A DNA stretch of 64,000 nucleotides from Roseateles depolymerans (GTDB taxonomy: Bacteria; Pseudomonadota; Gammaproteobacteria; Burkholderiales; Burkholderiaceae_C), in contig NZ_QUMT01000002.1 of NCBI RefSeq assembly GCF_003387155.1, positions 997,694 to 1,061,693 on the forward strand. The letters run 5' to 3'. Below, piece after piece: positions 43,486-52,600 of the stretch. Made by a program: the position numbers and the translations under genes. Each line of letters starts with the position of its first letter. Positions within the stretch are counted from its first letter, which is position 1. The notes under the pieces were generated by a model. The model had not been told where the DNA came from. It saw only the letters and a list, made by a program, of their open reading frames with translations, and ran no database searches.

Positions 43486-44856
43486 TCAATAGATATCGAC
43501 CTTCGCCTTATCCACCGTGTAGCGACCGCCGCTGTAGTACCCCTTCGTCGACGCATCCCGCGTGAACCGCAGCTTGATGGTGGGCGCGCCGGAGGGATAG
43601 CTGGGCCCGGTGCTGTACGAGGGGACCGGCGCCGTGCCTACATTGGTCGTGGGTGTCTGATCCACCAGCCGGGTGAGCGACTTGGAGGTCTGCAAGGCCG
43701 CGAAAATGTCGCCGGAGTCGAAATACGTCGAGTAGTACGGACTGGTGATGGCCGCCTTGCTGCTGGTGACGACCTTGCTGCTCCAGTTGTAGCGGTCTCC
43801 CGCGGTCAACAGACTGACCCGCAGCCCATTGACCTTGTAGAACGTTCCCACCTGCACGCTGGCCGCCGCCGTGTCGACGATGGTCAGCGTATTGGCGCCA
43901 TACACAGTGGCAGTCTGCGCCGCGGTGTCGACCAGCACGGCCGTGTTTTCATCCACCCCCAAGCCCTGCTGCACATTCAGGTCGCGCAGCGCCGCGGCCA
44001 GCCGGCCCAGGCGGCCGGAGCGGGAATCGAAATGGGTGTCGCTCAGAATGCCGGCCGGCAGGAAGCCCAGCGCCTTCATCGTGGCGCCATTCTCCAGCGC
44101 TCGCAGCGCGGTGGTGCCGTCGCGGGTGTCCATCAGGTTCTGCCACTGCGTCACCGGCGTGTTGGGCAGATCCGCACCGAAGTAGAGATACCCATAGCTG
44201 ACCCCGGACGCATGCATGGTGACATTGAGCGCATGATTGCCCGCCGAATCCCCGGCAATGACGATGTTGCCGTTGCCATTGCTCCAGCGGCTGCGCAGTG
44301 CGGCGGCAATGCCGGAATCCGCTCCACTGTCGTTCAGGAAGGTGCGGATGATCTTGGCCTGGTCGCCACCCGCAAACCACACCGCATCGGCCTGCTGCAG
44401 GATGGCCATGTTGGCCTGCCCCTGCGGCGTCGACGCACTGGCATGCACCCCGTAGTTGTCGACATGAGCAGTAATGAACTTGGGCGAGAAACCGTGCGTC
44501 TGGAACAGGTTGTAGTAGCCGCGCTTGAGCGGCGAGCTGCCAGAGGCGGGGATGTCATTCTGGAACGCGTCCAGTCCGGTGGCGTAGCTGTCCTTGGCGG
44601 CGGTGATGACGGCAATCCGGGGGCAGACGGTGATGGCCCAGTCGGTGCCGCAGTTGCTGGTGCTGTTGATATTCGGCACGAAGGCCGTGTCGCGACCGGT
44701 GGCCTTGCGCAGGCCGTTGACAAACAGATCGGTGTTGCCGTCTTCATAGGCGCCGCCGGACAGCAGCAGCTTCCCGGCCTGGGCCGGGGCGGAGACAACC
44801 AACAAGGCGCCGGTGACGAGGCTGAGCCAACCGGCTTTTGCGCAGAGTGCTTGCAT
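43486..44856 (-). CDS. Extracellular cyanophycinase-like peptidase (S51)
   Basis: 456 residues with a Sec signal (LVTGALLVVSAPAQA). Family S51 landmarks: LLSGGAYEDGN, VWFAGGDQAKI, the nucleophile Ser in IAGDSAGNHAL, DTHFDSRSGRLGRLA and GLGVDENTAVLV. Such enzymes release Asp-Arg dipeptides from cyanophycin. A C-terminal extension of about 130 residues with Tyr/Ser/Pro-rich ending is beyond the core domain and may aid secretion or binding. Not functionally linked to pectin; it interrupts the pectin genes. Confidence 0.82.
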   Translation of the reverse strand: MQALCAKAGWLSLVTGALLVVSAPAQAGKLLLSGGAYEDGNTDLFVNGLRKATGRDTAFVPNINSTSNCGTDWAITVCPRIAVITAAKDSYATGLDAFQNDIPASGSSPLKRGYYNLFQTHGFSPKFITAHVDNYGVHASASTPQGQANMAILQQADAVWFAGGDQAKIIRTFLNDSGADSGIAAALRSRWSNGNGNIVIAGDSAGNHALNVTMHASGVSYGYLYFGADLPNTPVTQWQNLMDTRDGTTALRALENGATMKALGFLPAGILSDTHFDSRSGRLGRLAAALRDLNVQQGLGVDENTAVLVDTAAQTATVYGANTLTIVDTAAASVQVGTFYKVNGLRVSLLTAGDRYNWSSKVVTSSKAAITSPYYSTYFDSGDIFAALQTSKSLTRLVDQTPTTNVGTAPVPSYSTGPSYPSGAPTIKLRFTRDASTKGYYSGGRYTVDKAKVDIY

Positions 44857-45056
44857 GCGTCGGACTTTCAGGCGGGGCGGCGCCGGGGAAGCGCCTCACA
44901 CCCCGCGCAGACGGTAGTCCGCACGATGCATGCTGCCCAGACACGCGCTTGCAGCAATGCGACCTGCAATTGCGCTGCTGTGCAGGGCTCGGGAATGTCC
45001 TATTCGCGTTGGCCCTAGGCCGCAGGCCCCAGGCCTGCAGCGGAGCGCCGAGGCGT

Positions 45057-46007
45057 TCAAGCGATGGGAGATCCCTCCATCAGATCCTGCATCGCCTCGG
45101 CCGGAATGACGGCACCGTGATGCTGAATCACCCGCGCCGCCACACGATTGCCATACGTGGCCGCCTCGACCGCTGACGCACCCGCCAGCCGCCGGGCCAG
45201 GTAGCCGCCCGCAAAGGAGTCGCCAGCTGCCGTGGTGTCCACCACCCGTGCCACCGTCTCGGTCGGCGCGGTCAGCCACCGGTCCGGATGCTCTGGGCTC
45301 CTCACCAGGGTCGGCGCTGCGCCTCGTTTGATCACCACTTCCGGCGTGGGCAGGTCTTTTGCGTGCGCCAGGGCTGCTTCCGGCGACTCCAGACCGAGCA
45401 GCGCCTGATGGTCATCCGCCGTCACCAGCGCCACGGTGGCCAGGCTGAAGGCGCGCTGGAAGACGTCACGGGCCTGCTGCCGGTCCGGCCACAGGGGCGG
45501 CCGGTAGTTGTTGTCGAAGACGACGGTGGCGCGGGAACGCATCCGGGCCATCAGGTCCAGCAATCGCTCCCGTCCTTCTGGCGGAAGAATGGCCAGGGTG
45601 ATGCCGCTCAGGTAGAGGGCGTCGTAGTCGTCGGCGAATTGCTCCAGAGGCGTCTGAGACACCTCGAAATACGCTTTCGCCGCTGCCGTGTCGCGCCAGT
45701 AATGAAAGCTGCGCTCGCCCCGTTCATCCACCTGGATCATGTAAAGGCCTGGATGTCGCCCCGCAATGCGGCGCACCAGCCGGGTCTCCAGCCCCTGCTG
45801 CGTCCAGCGGTCCAGCAGACCTTGGCTCAGGCTGTCGTCCCCGACCGCCGTGGCATAGGCCACCTCGATCCCTCCGGCGCGGCCGCATCGCCGCAGATAC
45901 ACGGCGGTATTGAGCGTGTCCCCGCCATAGCTCTGGGTCATCGGCCCAAAGGCCTGGCCCTGCAATTCAAGCATGCATTCGCCAATGACGGCCACGCGCT
46001 GGGTCAT
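45057..46007 (-). CDS. kdgK: 2-dehydro-3-deoxygluconokinase
   Basis: 316 residues, PfkB/ribokinase family. GECMLELQG at the start, substrate-loop SYGGDTLNTAVYL, and the C-terminal signature DTTAAGDSFAGG with the catalytic Asp. Phosphorylates KDG to KDPG, completing the pectin pathway; the aldolase that would follow is not in the window. Expressed apart from the main operon, with a possible KdgR-type half-conserved repeat just upstream. Confidence 0.9.
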   Translation of the reverse strand: MTQRVAVIGECMLELQGQAFGPMTQSYGGDTLNTAVYLRRCGRAGGIEVAYATAVGDDSLSQGLLDRWTQQGLETRLVRRIAGRHPGLYMIQVDERGERSFHYWRDTAAAKAYFEVSQTPLEQFADDYDALYLSGITLAILPPEGRERLLDLMARMRSRATVVFDNNYRPPLWPDRQQARDVFQRAFSLATVALVTADDHQALLGLESPEAALAHAKDLPTPEVVIKRGAAPTLVRSPEHPDRWLTAPTETVARVVDTTAAGDSFAGGYLARRLAGASAVEAATYGNRVAARVIQHHGAVIPAEAMQDLMEGSPIA

Positions 46008-46021
46008 GAGTCTCTCAATTT

Positions 46022-46035
46022 GGAACGTTGTTTTG
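46022..46035 (-). promoter_or_regulatory. Weak KdgR-like repeat upstream of kdgK
   Basis: ggaacgttgttttg resembles the GAAAC-N4-GTTTC boxes at 38969-39004 but only partly. It lies 15 bases before the kdgK ATG in an AT-richer stretch. Confidence 0.35.
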
Positions 46036-46190
46036 AATTCTCCAATAGCCGGGCGTTGAATGGGGTGGTGCAGACCCTAAGCCTGCGCAGGCGCCAACGC
46101 TTTTGTCTCGATTCAGCTCCAACGTCATTCATTGACGCCTATCTGATTTCACAAAGGGGCGCGAATGGCGATCACTGCCCAGCGCTTCCG

Positions 46191-46257
46191 AACCTTCCGG
46201 CCCCATTCCGCCAACCTTCCGGAAGGTTTTCAGCCAACCAGAAGGTTTCCAGAAGGT
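46191..46257. repeat. Cluster of AACCTTCC / GGAAGGTT repeats
   Basis: aaccttccgg at 46191, the perfect palindrome aaccttccggaaggtt at 46213-46228, and agaaggtttccagaaggt at 46240-46257. The cluster lies 100-165 bases upstream of the two-component operon and could be a regulator-binding array. The rest of 46008-46356 holds no gene. Confidence 0.6.
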
Positions 46258-46356
46258 CGAGACGCGCCGCGCTGACTACCGTTGCGGTCATCGGAGCTTG
46301 GGTTCCGACCGGCCTCCCGGCCCGCCCCCCTTTGAGCGTTTTGAGAGGAATGTCCC

Positions 46357-47226
46357 ATGATCACCCTGCCCCCTCCCGCCGGACGCAGGCACAGCGTGAC
46401 CCCGGTCCGGCGCAGCACCACCTGCCGCCTGCCACAGCCTTCGGGCACCCGACCCGTCAGCGGACGGGGGCGACCGGCCTCCGTGGCCCGCGCCCTCAGC
46501 GCCGCCGAAGGTCGTGAACGCGAGCGGATTGCCACGGTGCTGCACGACGAAGTCGGCGCCCTGATCGTCCGCATCCGCCTGCGGATGAGCGAATGGCGCC
46601 ACAGCCAGTCCCGCCTGCCTGCCCCGGAGGTCGATGAAATGTGTGCCTGGATCGGCAAGCTCTCCCACACCGTGCGCACCCTGACCACCGCCCTCGCCCC
46701 CCCGGCCTGGCATGGCGGCCTGCCGGGCGCCCTGGAGGCCATGGCCCAGGAACTGGGCCTGGGCGGGGATGCCCGCGGACCCCTGGTGCGAGTCGAGTCG
46801 GGCGGACCGGACTTCGACCTGCCCGAACCGATGCGTTCCATCATCTGCCGGGTGGTGCGGGAGCTGTGCCTGAACGTGCTCAAGCATGCCAAGGCCCGGC
46901 GCCTCGACATCACGCCGCGGCTGGTCGACGGCTGGTTGTGCATCCAGGTGCAGGACGACGGCGTGGGCCTGCCCGATCCGGCCCATCCAGCCGATCCGGC
47001 CGATATGCAGGTGCCCGCCAGCAACGCGCCGCGTCCCCACGGTCCGGCCACCGGCGGCCTGGGCCTGGCGGGCTCACGAGCCCAACTGCGCGCCATCGGC
47101 GGCTCGCTGCATCTGCGCTGGGAGGCCGATCGCGGCACCTGCGCCACCGTGCTGGTGCCGCTGCCCGCCCACCTGCGCCCCTCCACCCCTTCCATTGTTG
47201 AACTGCCCCCGCGGAGCCACCCATGA
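46357..47226 (+). CDS. Soluble NarL-type histidine kinase
   Basis: 289 residues. HisKA_3 dimerisation/phosphoacceptor with His in RERERIATVLHDEVGALI, then an HATPase domain: N-box RELCLNVLKHAKARR, G1 DDGVGLP and G2 GGLGLAGSRAQLRAIGG. No membrane segment or sensor domain precedes it, only a basic 45-residue tail, so it must sense an internal signal or a partner. Its stop overlaps the regulator start by four bases. The nearby DUF4239 membrane protein is a possible partner (inference). Confidence 0.87.
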   Translation: MITLPPPAGRRHSVTPVRRSTTCRLPQPSGTRPVSGRGRPASVARALSAAEGRERERIATVLHDEVGALIVRIRLRMSEWRHSQSRLPAPEVDEMCAWIGKLSHTVRTLTTALAPPAWHGGLPGALEAMAQELGLGGDARGPLVRVESGGPDFDLPEPMRSIICRVVRELCLNVLKHAKARRLDITPRLVDGWLCIQVQDDGVGLPDPAHPADPADMQVPASNAPRPHGPATGGLGLAGSRAQLRAIGGSLHLRWEADRGTCATVLVPLPAHLRPSTPSIVELPPRSHP

Positions 47227-47900
47227 CCATTCGCATCGTGCTTGCCGACGACCATCAACTGGTGCGGGAGGGCCTGACCGCCCTGCTGGGCCGAGAGCCC
47301 GGCCTGGAAGTAATCGGCCTGGCCGAAGACGGCGCCGCCGCAGTGCGCCTCGTGCGCCAGCTGGAACCGGACGTGCTGGTGACCGACGTGGCCATGCCCG
47401 GGTTGAACGGCCTGGAAGCGGTGCGCCGCGTGAAGCAGCAGCAGCCCATGGTCGCCTCCATCTGCCTGTCGATGCATGGCGACCAGCGCACGGTGGTCAC
47501 GGCGCTGAACGCCGGCGTGTCGGGCTTCGTGCTGAAGGATGCGTCCGCCGACGAGCTGGCGCATGCAGTGCGCGACGTGGCGGCCGGCCGCATCTTCCTG
47601 AGTCCCTGCCTGATGGGCGCGGTGGTGGACGAACTGCGACACCATCACCGCCACACCGATGCCGCCACCCCCTTGCGTCCTCCCCAGACGCTCACGGCGC
47701 GGGAGCGGGAAATCGTGCAGCTGTTTGCCGAAGACCTCAGCACGCAGGACATCGCGGAACGCCTGCACCTGAGCGCCAAGACCGTGGCCACACATCGGGA
47801 GAACATCACCCGCAAGCTGGGTGTGCGGGGCGTGGCGGGCCTGACGCGTTATGCCGTGCGGGAAGGACTGAGCACGGTCGACCCGGCGGTGACTGCCTGA
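47223..47900 (+). CDS. NarL/LuxR-family response regulator
   Basis: 225 residues. A receiver domain (acidic pair in VLADDHQL, phospho-acceptor Asp in VLVTDVAMPG, Lys in VLKDAS) is followed by a LuxR helix-turn-helix (LTAREREIVQLFAEDLSTQDIAERLHLSAKTVATHRENI). Translationally coupled to the kinase. Targets unknown; the repeat cluster upstream of the kinase and the inverted repeats at 48772-48815 are candidates. Confidence 0.92.
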   Translation: MTIRIVLADDHQLVREGLTALLGREPGLEVIGLAEDGAAAVRLVRQLEPDVLVTDVAMPGLNGLEAVRRVKQQQPMVASICLSMHGDQRTVVTALNAGVSGFVLKDASADELAHAVRDVAAGRIFLSPCLMGAVVDELRHHHRHTDAATPLRPPQTLTAREREIVQLFAEDLSTQDIAERLHLSAKTVATHRENITRKLGVRGVAGLTRYAVREGLSTVDPAVTA

Positions 47901-47916
47901 TCCGCCGGGAGCGCCC

Positions 47917-48726
47917 ATGCCCTTATGGATCTACAACCTGCCGGATTGGCTGATCGGGATGGTGATGGTGGCAGGCTGCGTCGGCCTGGCGCTGGGGGGC
48001 CAGGCCTTGCGCCTTCGATGGTGCGGGCTTCGGGTGTCAAGGCGGGAGGACGGACTGCTGGTGGGCGTGGGCCTGCTGCTGGTGGTGCTGTCGCTGCTGC
48101 TGCTGGGCCTGTGCGCCGCCACCGGATGGGAGGCGGCCGGACGGACCGACCGCATGGTGCAGCAGGAAGCTGGCGCCATCGGCGCACTGGGCCGCAGCCT
48201 GGCGGTGATGGGGCCGGAGGAGTCCCGGCTGGCGCGGGAGCAGTTGCGGGCCTACACACGGTCCGTGATCCTGAAGGAGTGGCCGGCCATGCAGGACGGG
48301 CACAGCAGCCTGAGCACCTGGGATGCCTTCGACACGCTGTTCCGGTCGCTGTCCGGCATCCAGCCCGGCAGTGCGTCGGAGCGGGCGCTGATGCCGGAGG
48401 TCTGGCAGGGGGCGTTCCAGCTGCTGCAACTGCGGCAGGCGCGCTTGCAGGCGTCCCAGCCGGTGGTGCCCGTGGCGCTCTGGGCGGTGACCACGGCCAG
48501 CACCGGGCTGACCCTGGGCTTCCTGAGCCTGCTGCCGGCGCACCGGGCCGGCCGGACCCTGCTGGTGCTGGCAGCGCTGCTGCTGGGACTGGGCCTGTTC
48601 CTGGCGGTGGCGATGGACCGCCCGTTCTGCCGTTATGACTGCCCGGCGGCCGAGCCGTATGAGAAGGCGCTGCAGCGGATGGAGCGGTGGGATGCGCAGA
48701 CGATGCGCATCCGTTCACCGCCGTGA
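47917..48726 (+). CDS. DUF4239-like membrane protein
   Basis: 269 residues, four membrane segments: one near the start (LIGMVMVAGCVGLALGG), one at about 48-66 (LLVGVGLLLVVLSLLLLGL) and a pair near 190-235, with a soluble central domain between. This 2+2 arrangement with a middle helical region (AGAIGALGRSLAVMG) is typical of DUF4239/bestrophin-like proteins of unknown role. It follows the response regulator by 16 bases, same operon. Confidence 0.72.
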   Translation: MPLWIYNLPDWLIGMVMVAGCVGLALGGQALRLRWCGLRVSRREDGLLVGVGLLLVVLSLLLLGLCAATGWEAAGRTDRMVQQEAGAIGALGRSLAVMGPEESRLAREQLRAYTRSVILKEWPAMQDGHSSLSTWDAFDTLFRSLSGIQPGSASERALMPEVWQGAFQLLQLRQARLQASQPVVPVALWAVTTASTGLTLGFLSLLPAHRAGRTLLVLAALLLGLGLFLAVAMDRPFCRYDCPAAEPYEKALQRMERWDAQTMRIRSPP

Positions 48727-48771
48727 TTGTTTGTCGTCCAAAGCGGACGGCGAAACATGCATTGCGGGACA

Positions 48772-48815
48772 TCCCACGATTGGGAATCCCGCGCAATGGT
48801 GTCCCATGGGTGGGA
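48772..48815 (+). promoter_or_regulatory. Paired inverted repeats TCCCA-N4-TGGGA, 30 bp apart
   Basis: tcccacgattggga at 48772-48785 and tcccatgggtggga at 48802-48815 have the same arms and spacing, and begin exactly 30 bp apart (three helix turns). They precede the small peptide gene by 42 bases. Confidence 0.65.
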
Positions 48816-48857
48816 CGCCTGAATCAGCCCGAATTCGGGTATCAACGAAAGGCAACA

Positions 48858-49022
48858 ATGAACACGAATGAACAACGCGACCAAGATGAACTGGATGCTG
48901 CCAAGGCGTTCTGGGTCATGGATCCCGCGGCGCAACGTCTGACGGCTCCGCGGGAACTCACGCTGGCAGAGCTTCAGGCCGTTGCGGGTGGCCCGGAGGT
49001 GGAAGGCTCATCGTCAAACTGA
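48858..49022 (+). CDS. Small peptide with double-glycine leader-like end
   Basis: 54 residues, ATG at 48858 with aaagg seven bases upstream. The N-terminal half is acidic and helical; then LTLAELQAVAGG is followed by only nine residues (PEVEGSSSN). The L..xEL..V.GG pattern is the usual leader of class II bacteriocins and other peptides trimmed by peptidase-containing ABC exporters. No such exporter or modification enzyme is in the window. An alternative is a short regulatory or secreted peptide of the two-component unit upstream. Long in-frame upstream sequence (from 48687) is unlikely to be translated. Confidence 0.55.
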   Translation: MNTNEQRDQDELDAAKAFWVMDPAAQRLTAPRELTLAELQAVAGGPEVEGSSSN

Positions 49023-49107
49023 GACGGCGCGAGAAAACCGGCTCCTTTAGTGATCAAACGGGGTCGTCCGATCAGGTCGTGAGACCTCCGCGCCGACCAC
49101 CTCCGTA

Positions 49108-49136
49108 AAGTGCCCTGCATTGCGTGCAGGGCACTT
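49108..49136. terminator. Strong hairpin between convergent genes
   Basis: aagtgccctgca pairs perfectly (12 bp) with tgcagggcactt around a 5-base loop. It sits between the peptide gene and the stop at 49139 and could stop transcription from both sides, though no T-run follows. Confidence 0.7.
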
Positions 49137-49138
49137 GG

Positions 49139-49669
49139 TCAATTGCTGCTGCCGTTGCCCACTTCCGGGTCGGTGGTGGCCACCAGCTGATTGCGGCCTC
49201 CTGCGTCGTACGAGAAGACCAGGATGACGCCGCGCCGGGTGTTGGGCGCCAGAGGAATGGTCACAGACCACGCTGGCGCGGGCTCTCCATTCACGAGCGC
49301 ATACGGTTCTTCCCGCGCCAGCAACAGATTGGGCATGCCCGCATTGCCCCCCAGCGTCTTGGCCGTGGCGGAGAACAGCCTCACATCCCGGTTCACCACG
49401 AAACCGTCGGTATTGATGCTGTCCAGCACCTGCCGATCGATGGTGCGGACATCGCATTGGCGCAGGCACACCGAGTTCTGGTGCTCGGTATCGCGCAAGT
49501 CCTTGGCATCTGTTTTGTTCCAGTTGATGTCGTAGTAGTAACACGCCTCGATGACGGTGGGGTCGACGCTCCCTTGGCGTTTCAGCGGGACGACGAAGTA
49601 GTTGGTGATGCTGGTATCAATGTTGGCCATGGCAATCGGAAATGCAAAGGTCCCGGCTGAGGGACTCAC
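49139..49669 (-). CDS. Orphan protein coupled to the STAND regulator
   Basis: 176 residues if started at the GTG (49669), which overlaps the regulator stop by four bases; an ATG at 49630 giving MANIDTSITNYF is the alternative. The protein has no signal peptide, and contains TVIEACYYYDINWNKTDAKD, a CLRQC pair, VNRDVRLFSATAKTL and a beta-rich C-terminus (SVTIPLAPNTRRGVILVFSYDAG). I do not recognise it. Its place behind the eCIS-adjacent regulator suggests an accessory role in the same programme; this is inference. Confidence 0.65.
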   Translation of the reverse strand: MSPSAGTFAFPIAMANIDTSITNYFVVPLKRQGSVDPTVIEACYYYDINWNKTDAKDLRDTEHQNSVCLRQCDVRTIDRQVLDSINTDGFVVNRDVRLFSATAKTLGGNAGMPNLLLAREEPYALVNGEPAPAWSVTIPLAPNTRRGVILVFSYDAGGRNQLVATTDPEVGNGSSN

Positions 49670-52600
49670 GGTTGAGAAATGGCAATCCGGATGGTCGCAT
49701 ATCCCCCCTCCACCAGTTGCCGACGAAAATCTGCTTCAAGCTTTCCGGGGTCCACGCATTGGCGCGCGAGCAGCCATGCTTCCAGCGTCACCCCGCCCTG
49801 CCCGCCATGCACCGCGGGCCAAAGCCGGTCCGCCATGGCTGCACAGGCGGGTTCTCGCCCCGTCGGCTTGAGCTTGTCCAGAATCTCCAGTTCGTAGACG
49901 GTGAGCCGACCGCTGAGGTCTTGGACCTGCCAATGCTTGGGCCATTGGTCCTGCAACCGACCAATCTCCTGACGCGCCTGGCGGGCCAATGTCTGCGCCT
50001 GTGTCCAATCGCCGTGATGCACGGCCATGGCCGCTTCGGCCACCGCCAGGCGGGCCAGGGCATCAGCGCGAGGGAAGTTGCGCGACGTGGCGCCGCGCGC
50101 ATTCAGCGTCATCCTCAACCGACTCAGGGCGTCCGCGCCTCCGGGCTCCCCTGACGTCGCCCGTGCCAACAGCAGAGTGGCTTGCGCATGGGCCAGCTCC
50201 AGCCGCCAATAATCATTGTCAGGATCGGGTCCGGCCACGGACTTGATGCGCTTGACCGCCTGCTCCAGGTCCGCGATGGCGGCATCCGGCTGCCCCATGG
50301 CACGCAAGGCATCCGCGCGCCTGAGTTCGACGGTCCCCAGATCCCACAGCCGGGACCGTTCGTCGGGGTCCCTGCTCAGCAAGGTCGTCAGCAAGCCATG
50401 CGCCGATTCCAGGTGGGACAGGGCCACACGCGGCTGACCGCGCACCAGGGCCACCTTGCCCAACCATTGCTCGGACGCCGCCACCGAACTCAATGCGGTG
50501 CGATTCTCGGGCTGGCTTCTCAAGTAATCCCGCTTCTGGGTCAGCGCCTGTTCAAACCAGCCCTGGGCCTCGGCCCACGCCCCATTCTGAAAGGCCACCG
50601 ACCCCAGGCTGCTCGTGGCATAGCCCCATTCCATCGAGGCGTTGGCATCCTCCGGCAGGGCCCTGTGCCAGGCCTCACAGGCATCGCGATATTCGATGAA
50701 CCACTTCCTCGCGGTGCCTGTCTCGTTGGCATCCAGGGCAATCTGACCTAGCCAGAAGGCAGCGGCCCCCAGGGTCCTGTAGTAATCCGCGGCGTCGACC
50801 TCCGGCGTGGGCGCATGGGCCAGCAACAGCCGGCGTGCGGCATCCAGCGCGTCCAGGGCCACATCCGTGCGGCCCTTGCCGCGGCTGCTGTTGACCTCGC
50901 CGATCACGACCAGTGCCTTGGCACGTTGCAGCGCTTCGGCGGCGGACTCTCCCGCGCCGTCTGCGGGCGCCAGCACCCGCACGCCCTGTTCGCCAATGCG
51001 CGTCAGCAAGGACAGCTTGCCAATCGGCCTCAGCTGATCCGCCAGGTCGCCAAGCATGAACGACGCCAGCCGCTGGCTCTGCCGCTCGCGGTCGGCGGCC
51101 AGCCGCGCCTGATGTCCATACGCAATCGCCGCCACCACCGCCACGGCCGCCAGCAAGGCCACCAATCCGGTGCCCACCCAGCGTAGCCGACGCTGCCGGC
51201 GCAGGCGGCTGAGTGACGAACGGATGAAGCGCTGCTCGTCCGCCCCAAACAGCGACGGCGCTTCCTCCAGCGCCCGCGAGGCCTGCCACAGCAGCCCACC
51301 GCCCGGCAGCAGCAGGGTCGGCGCCTGCGCGCCGCCCAGCCAGCGCTGCAACCAGTGGCGCAGCTCGTCCCGCAGGGCCAGCGTGGCCCGGTGCTGCGCC
51401 ACCCAGGCCGTGACCCGCGGCCATTGGCGCAGCAGCGCTTCATGCGCCACCCGGAACCCCGTCGCGCCGGCCACATGGTCGGCCACCAGCAATCGCGCAT
51501 CCACGAAGGCATGCGCCAGGGCGCGCTCGTCGTCATCGCCCAAGGACGCCGCAGCAGCCCAGCGGCTGGTGGGTGTAGCGTCCTCAGCGCTCAGGCTCAC
51601 GATGCGTGGCAACAACCGACCCAGCGCCTCCTGCCTCGCCGCCGGCAAGGCCGCGAGCACCGCTTCCGCATGTCGGCCGATCGCCCCCTCCAGCCCGCCC
51701 ATCGCTTCATACGCATCCCAGCTCAGCACCTCTCCGGGGGCGCGCTGCAGATACAGCGCCTGAAGGGTGTATTGCAGCAGGGGCAAAGCGTCCGGCGCCT
51801 GCATCGCATCGCTGCTGAGCCGGTCGTCCAGGCGGTTCATGCCGCTGGCATCGGTGCCAAAGACCAGCCCGGCCGCACGCGCCGGCAGGCGGATCATCTG
51901 CGCCAGCGCTTCAGCGTCCGGCGGCGCCAGGTCCATGTGGGCGCCCTGCTCCTTGTCCCGCATCAGCGTCGGATGCTGGGCCAGGGCAGGATAGAAGTCA
52001 TTGCGGCACAGCGCCAGCACCAGCATCCGTCCGCTGGCCACCAGTGCCTGCAGCGTCGCCATGAAGCGGGTGGCCAGGGACGCATCACTGCCACCCGCCA
52101 TCGGCGCCGGTCCGAAGGAGGAAGCGGTCGCGCCCTTCTCCATCGCGACGCTGGCCACCCCGCCCTGCAGCACCGCCTCCATGCGGTCCAGCACCAGCAG
52201 GGGCGGACGCAGCGGCGCATCGCCAGATGCGTCCTCGCGCCGCCCCGGCGCCTCCAGCGCACACAGGGCGATGTCCAGCAGCCGGATCACCTCCTGCGGC
52301 CGCTCCCGCAGCAGTGTGGCCAGGGAATCGATGCTGTGGCCGGAGAGCAGCGGCTGCCCCTGCCATTCCCAATCCAGCAGGCCACCCGCCAGCGCGGACC
52401 AGGGATCCAGCTCGCCCAGCGACGCCATGTCCACCGTGGCGCTGGCGCTGATCTGCAGGCCCCCGGGCAATTGCGTCTGGCGGGCCGCCAGACCCTCTCC
52501 GCGCAGCGCGGGCAGCAGACCGGCCTGCACCAGGGACGTCTTGCCGGAGCCGCTGGGGCCCAGCAGCACCACCAGCGGCCAGCGGCGCCGCCACTGGGCG

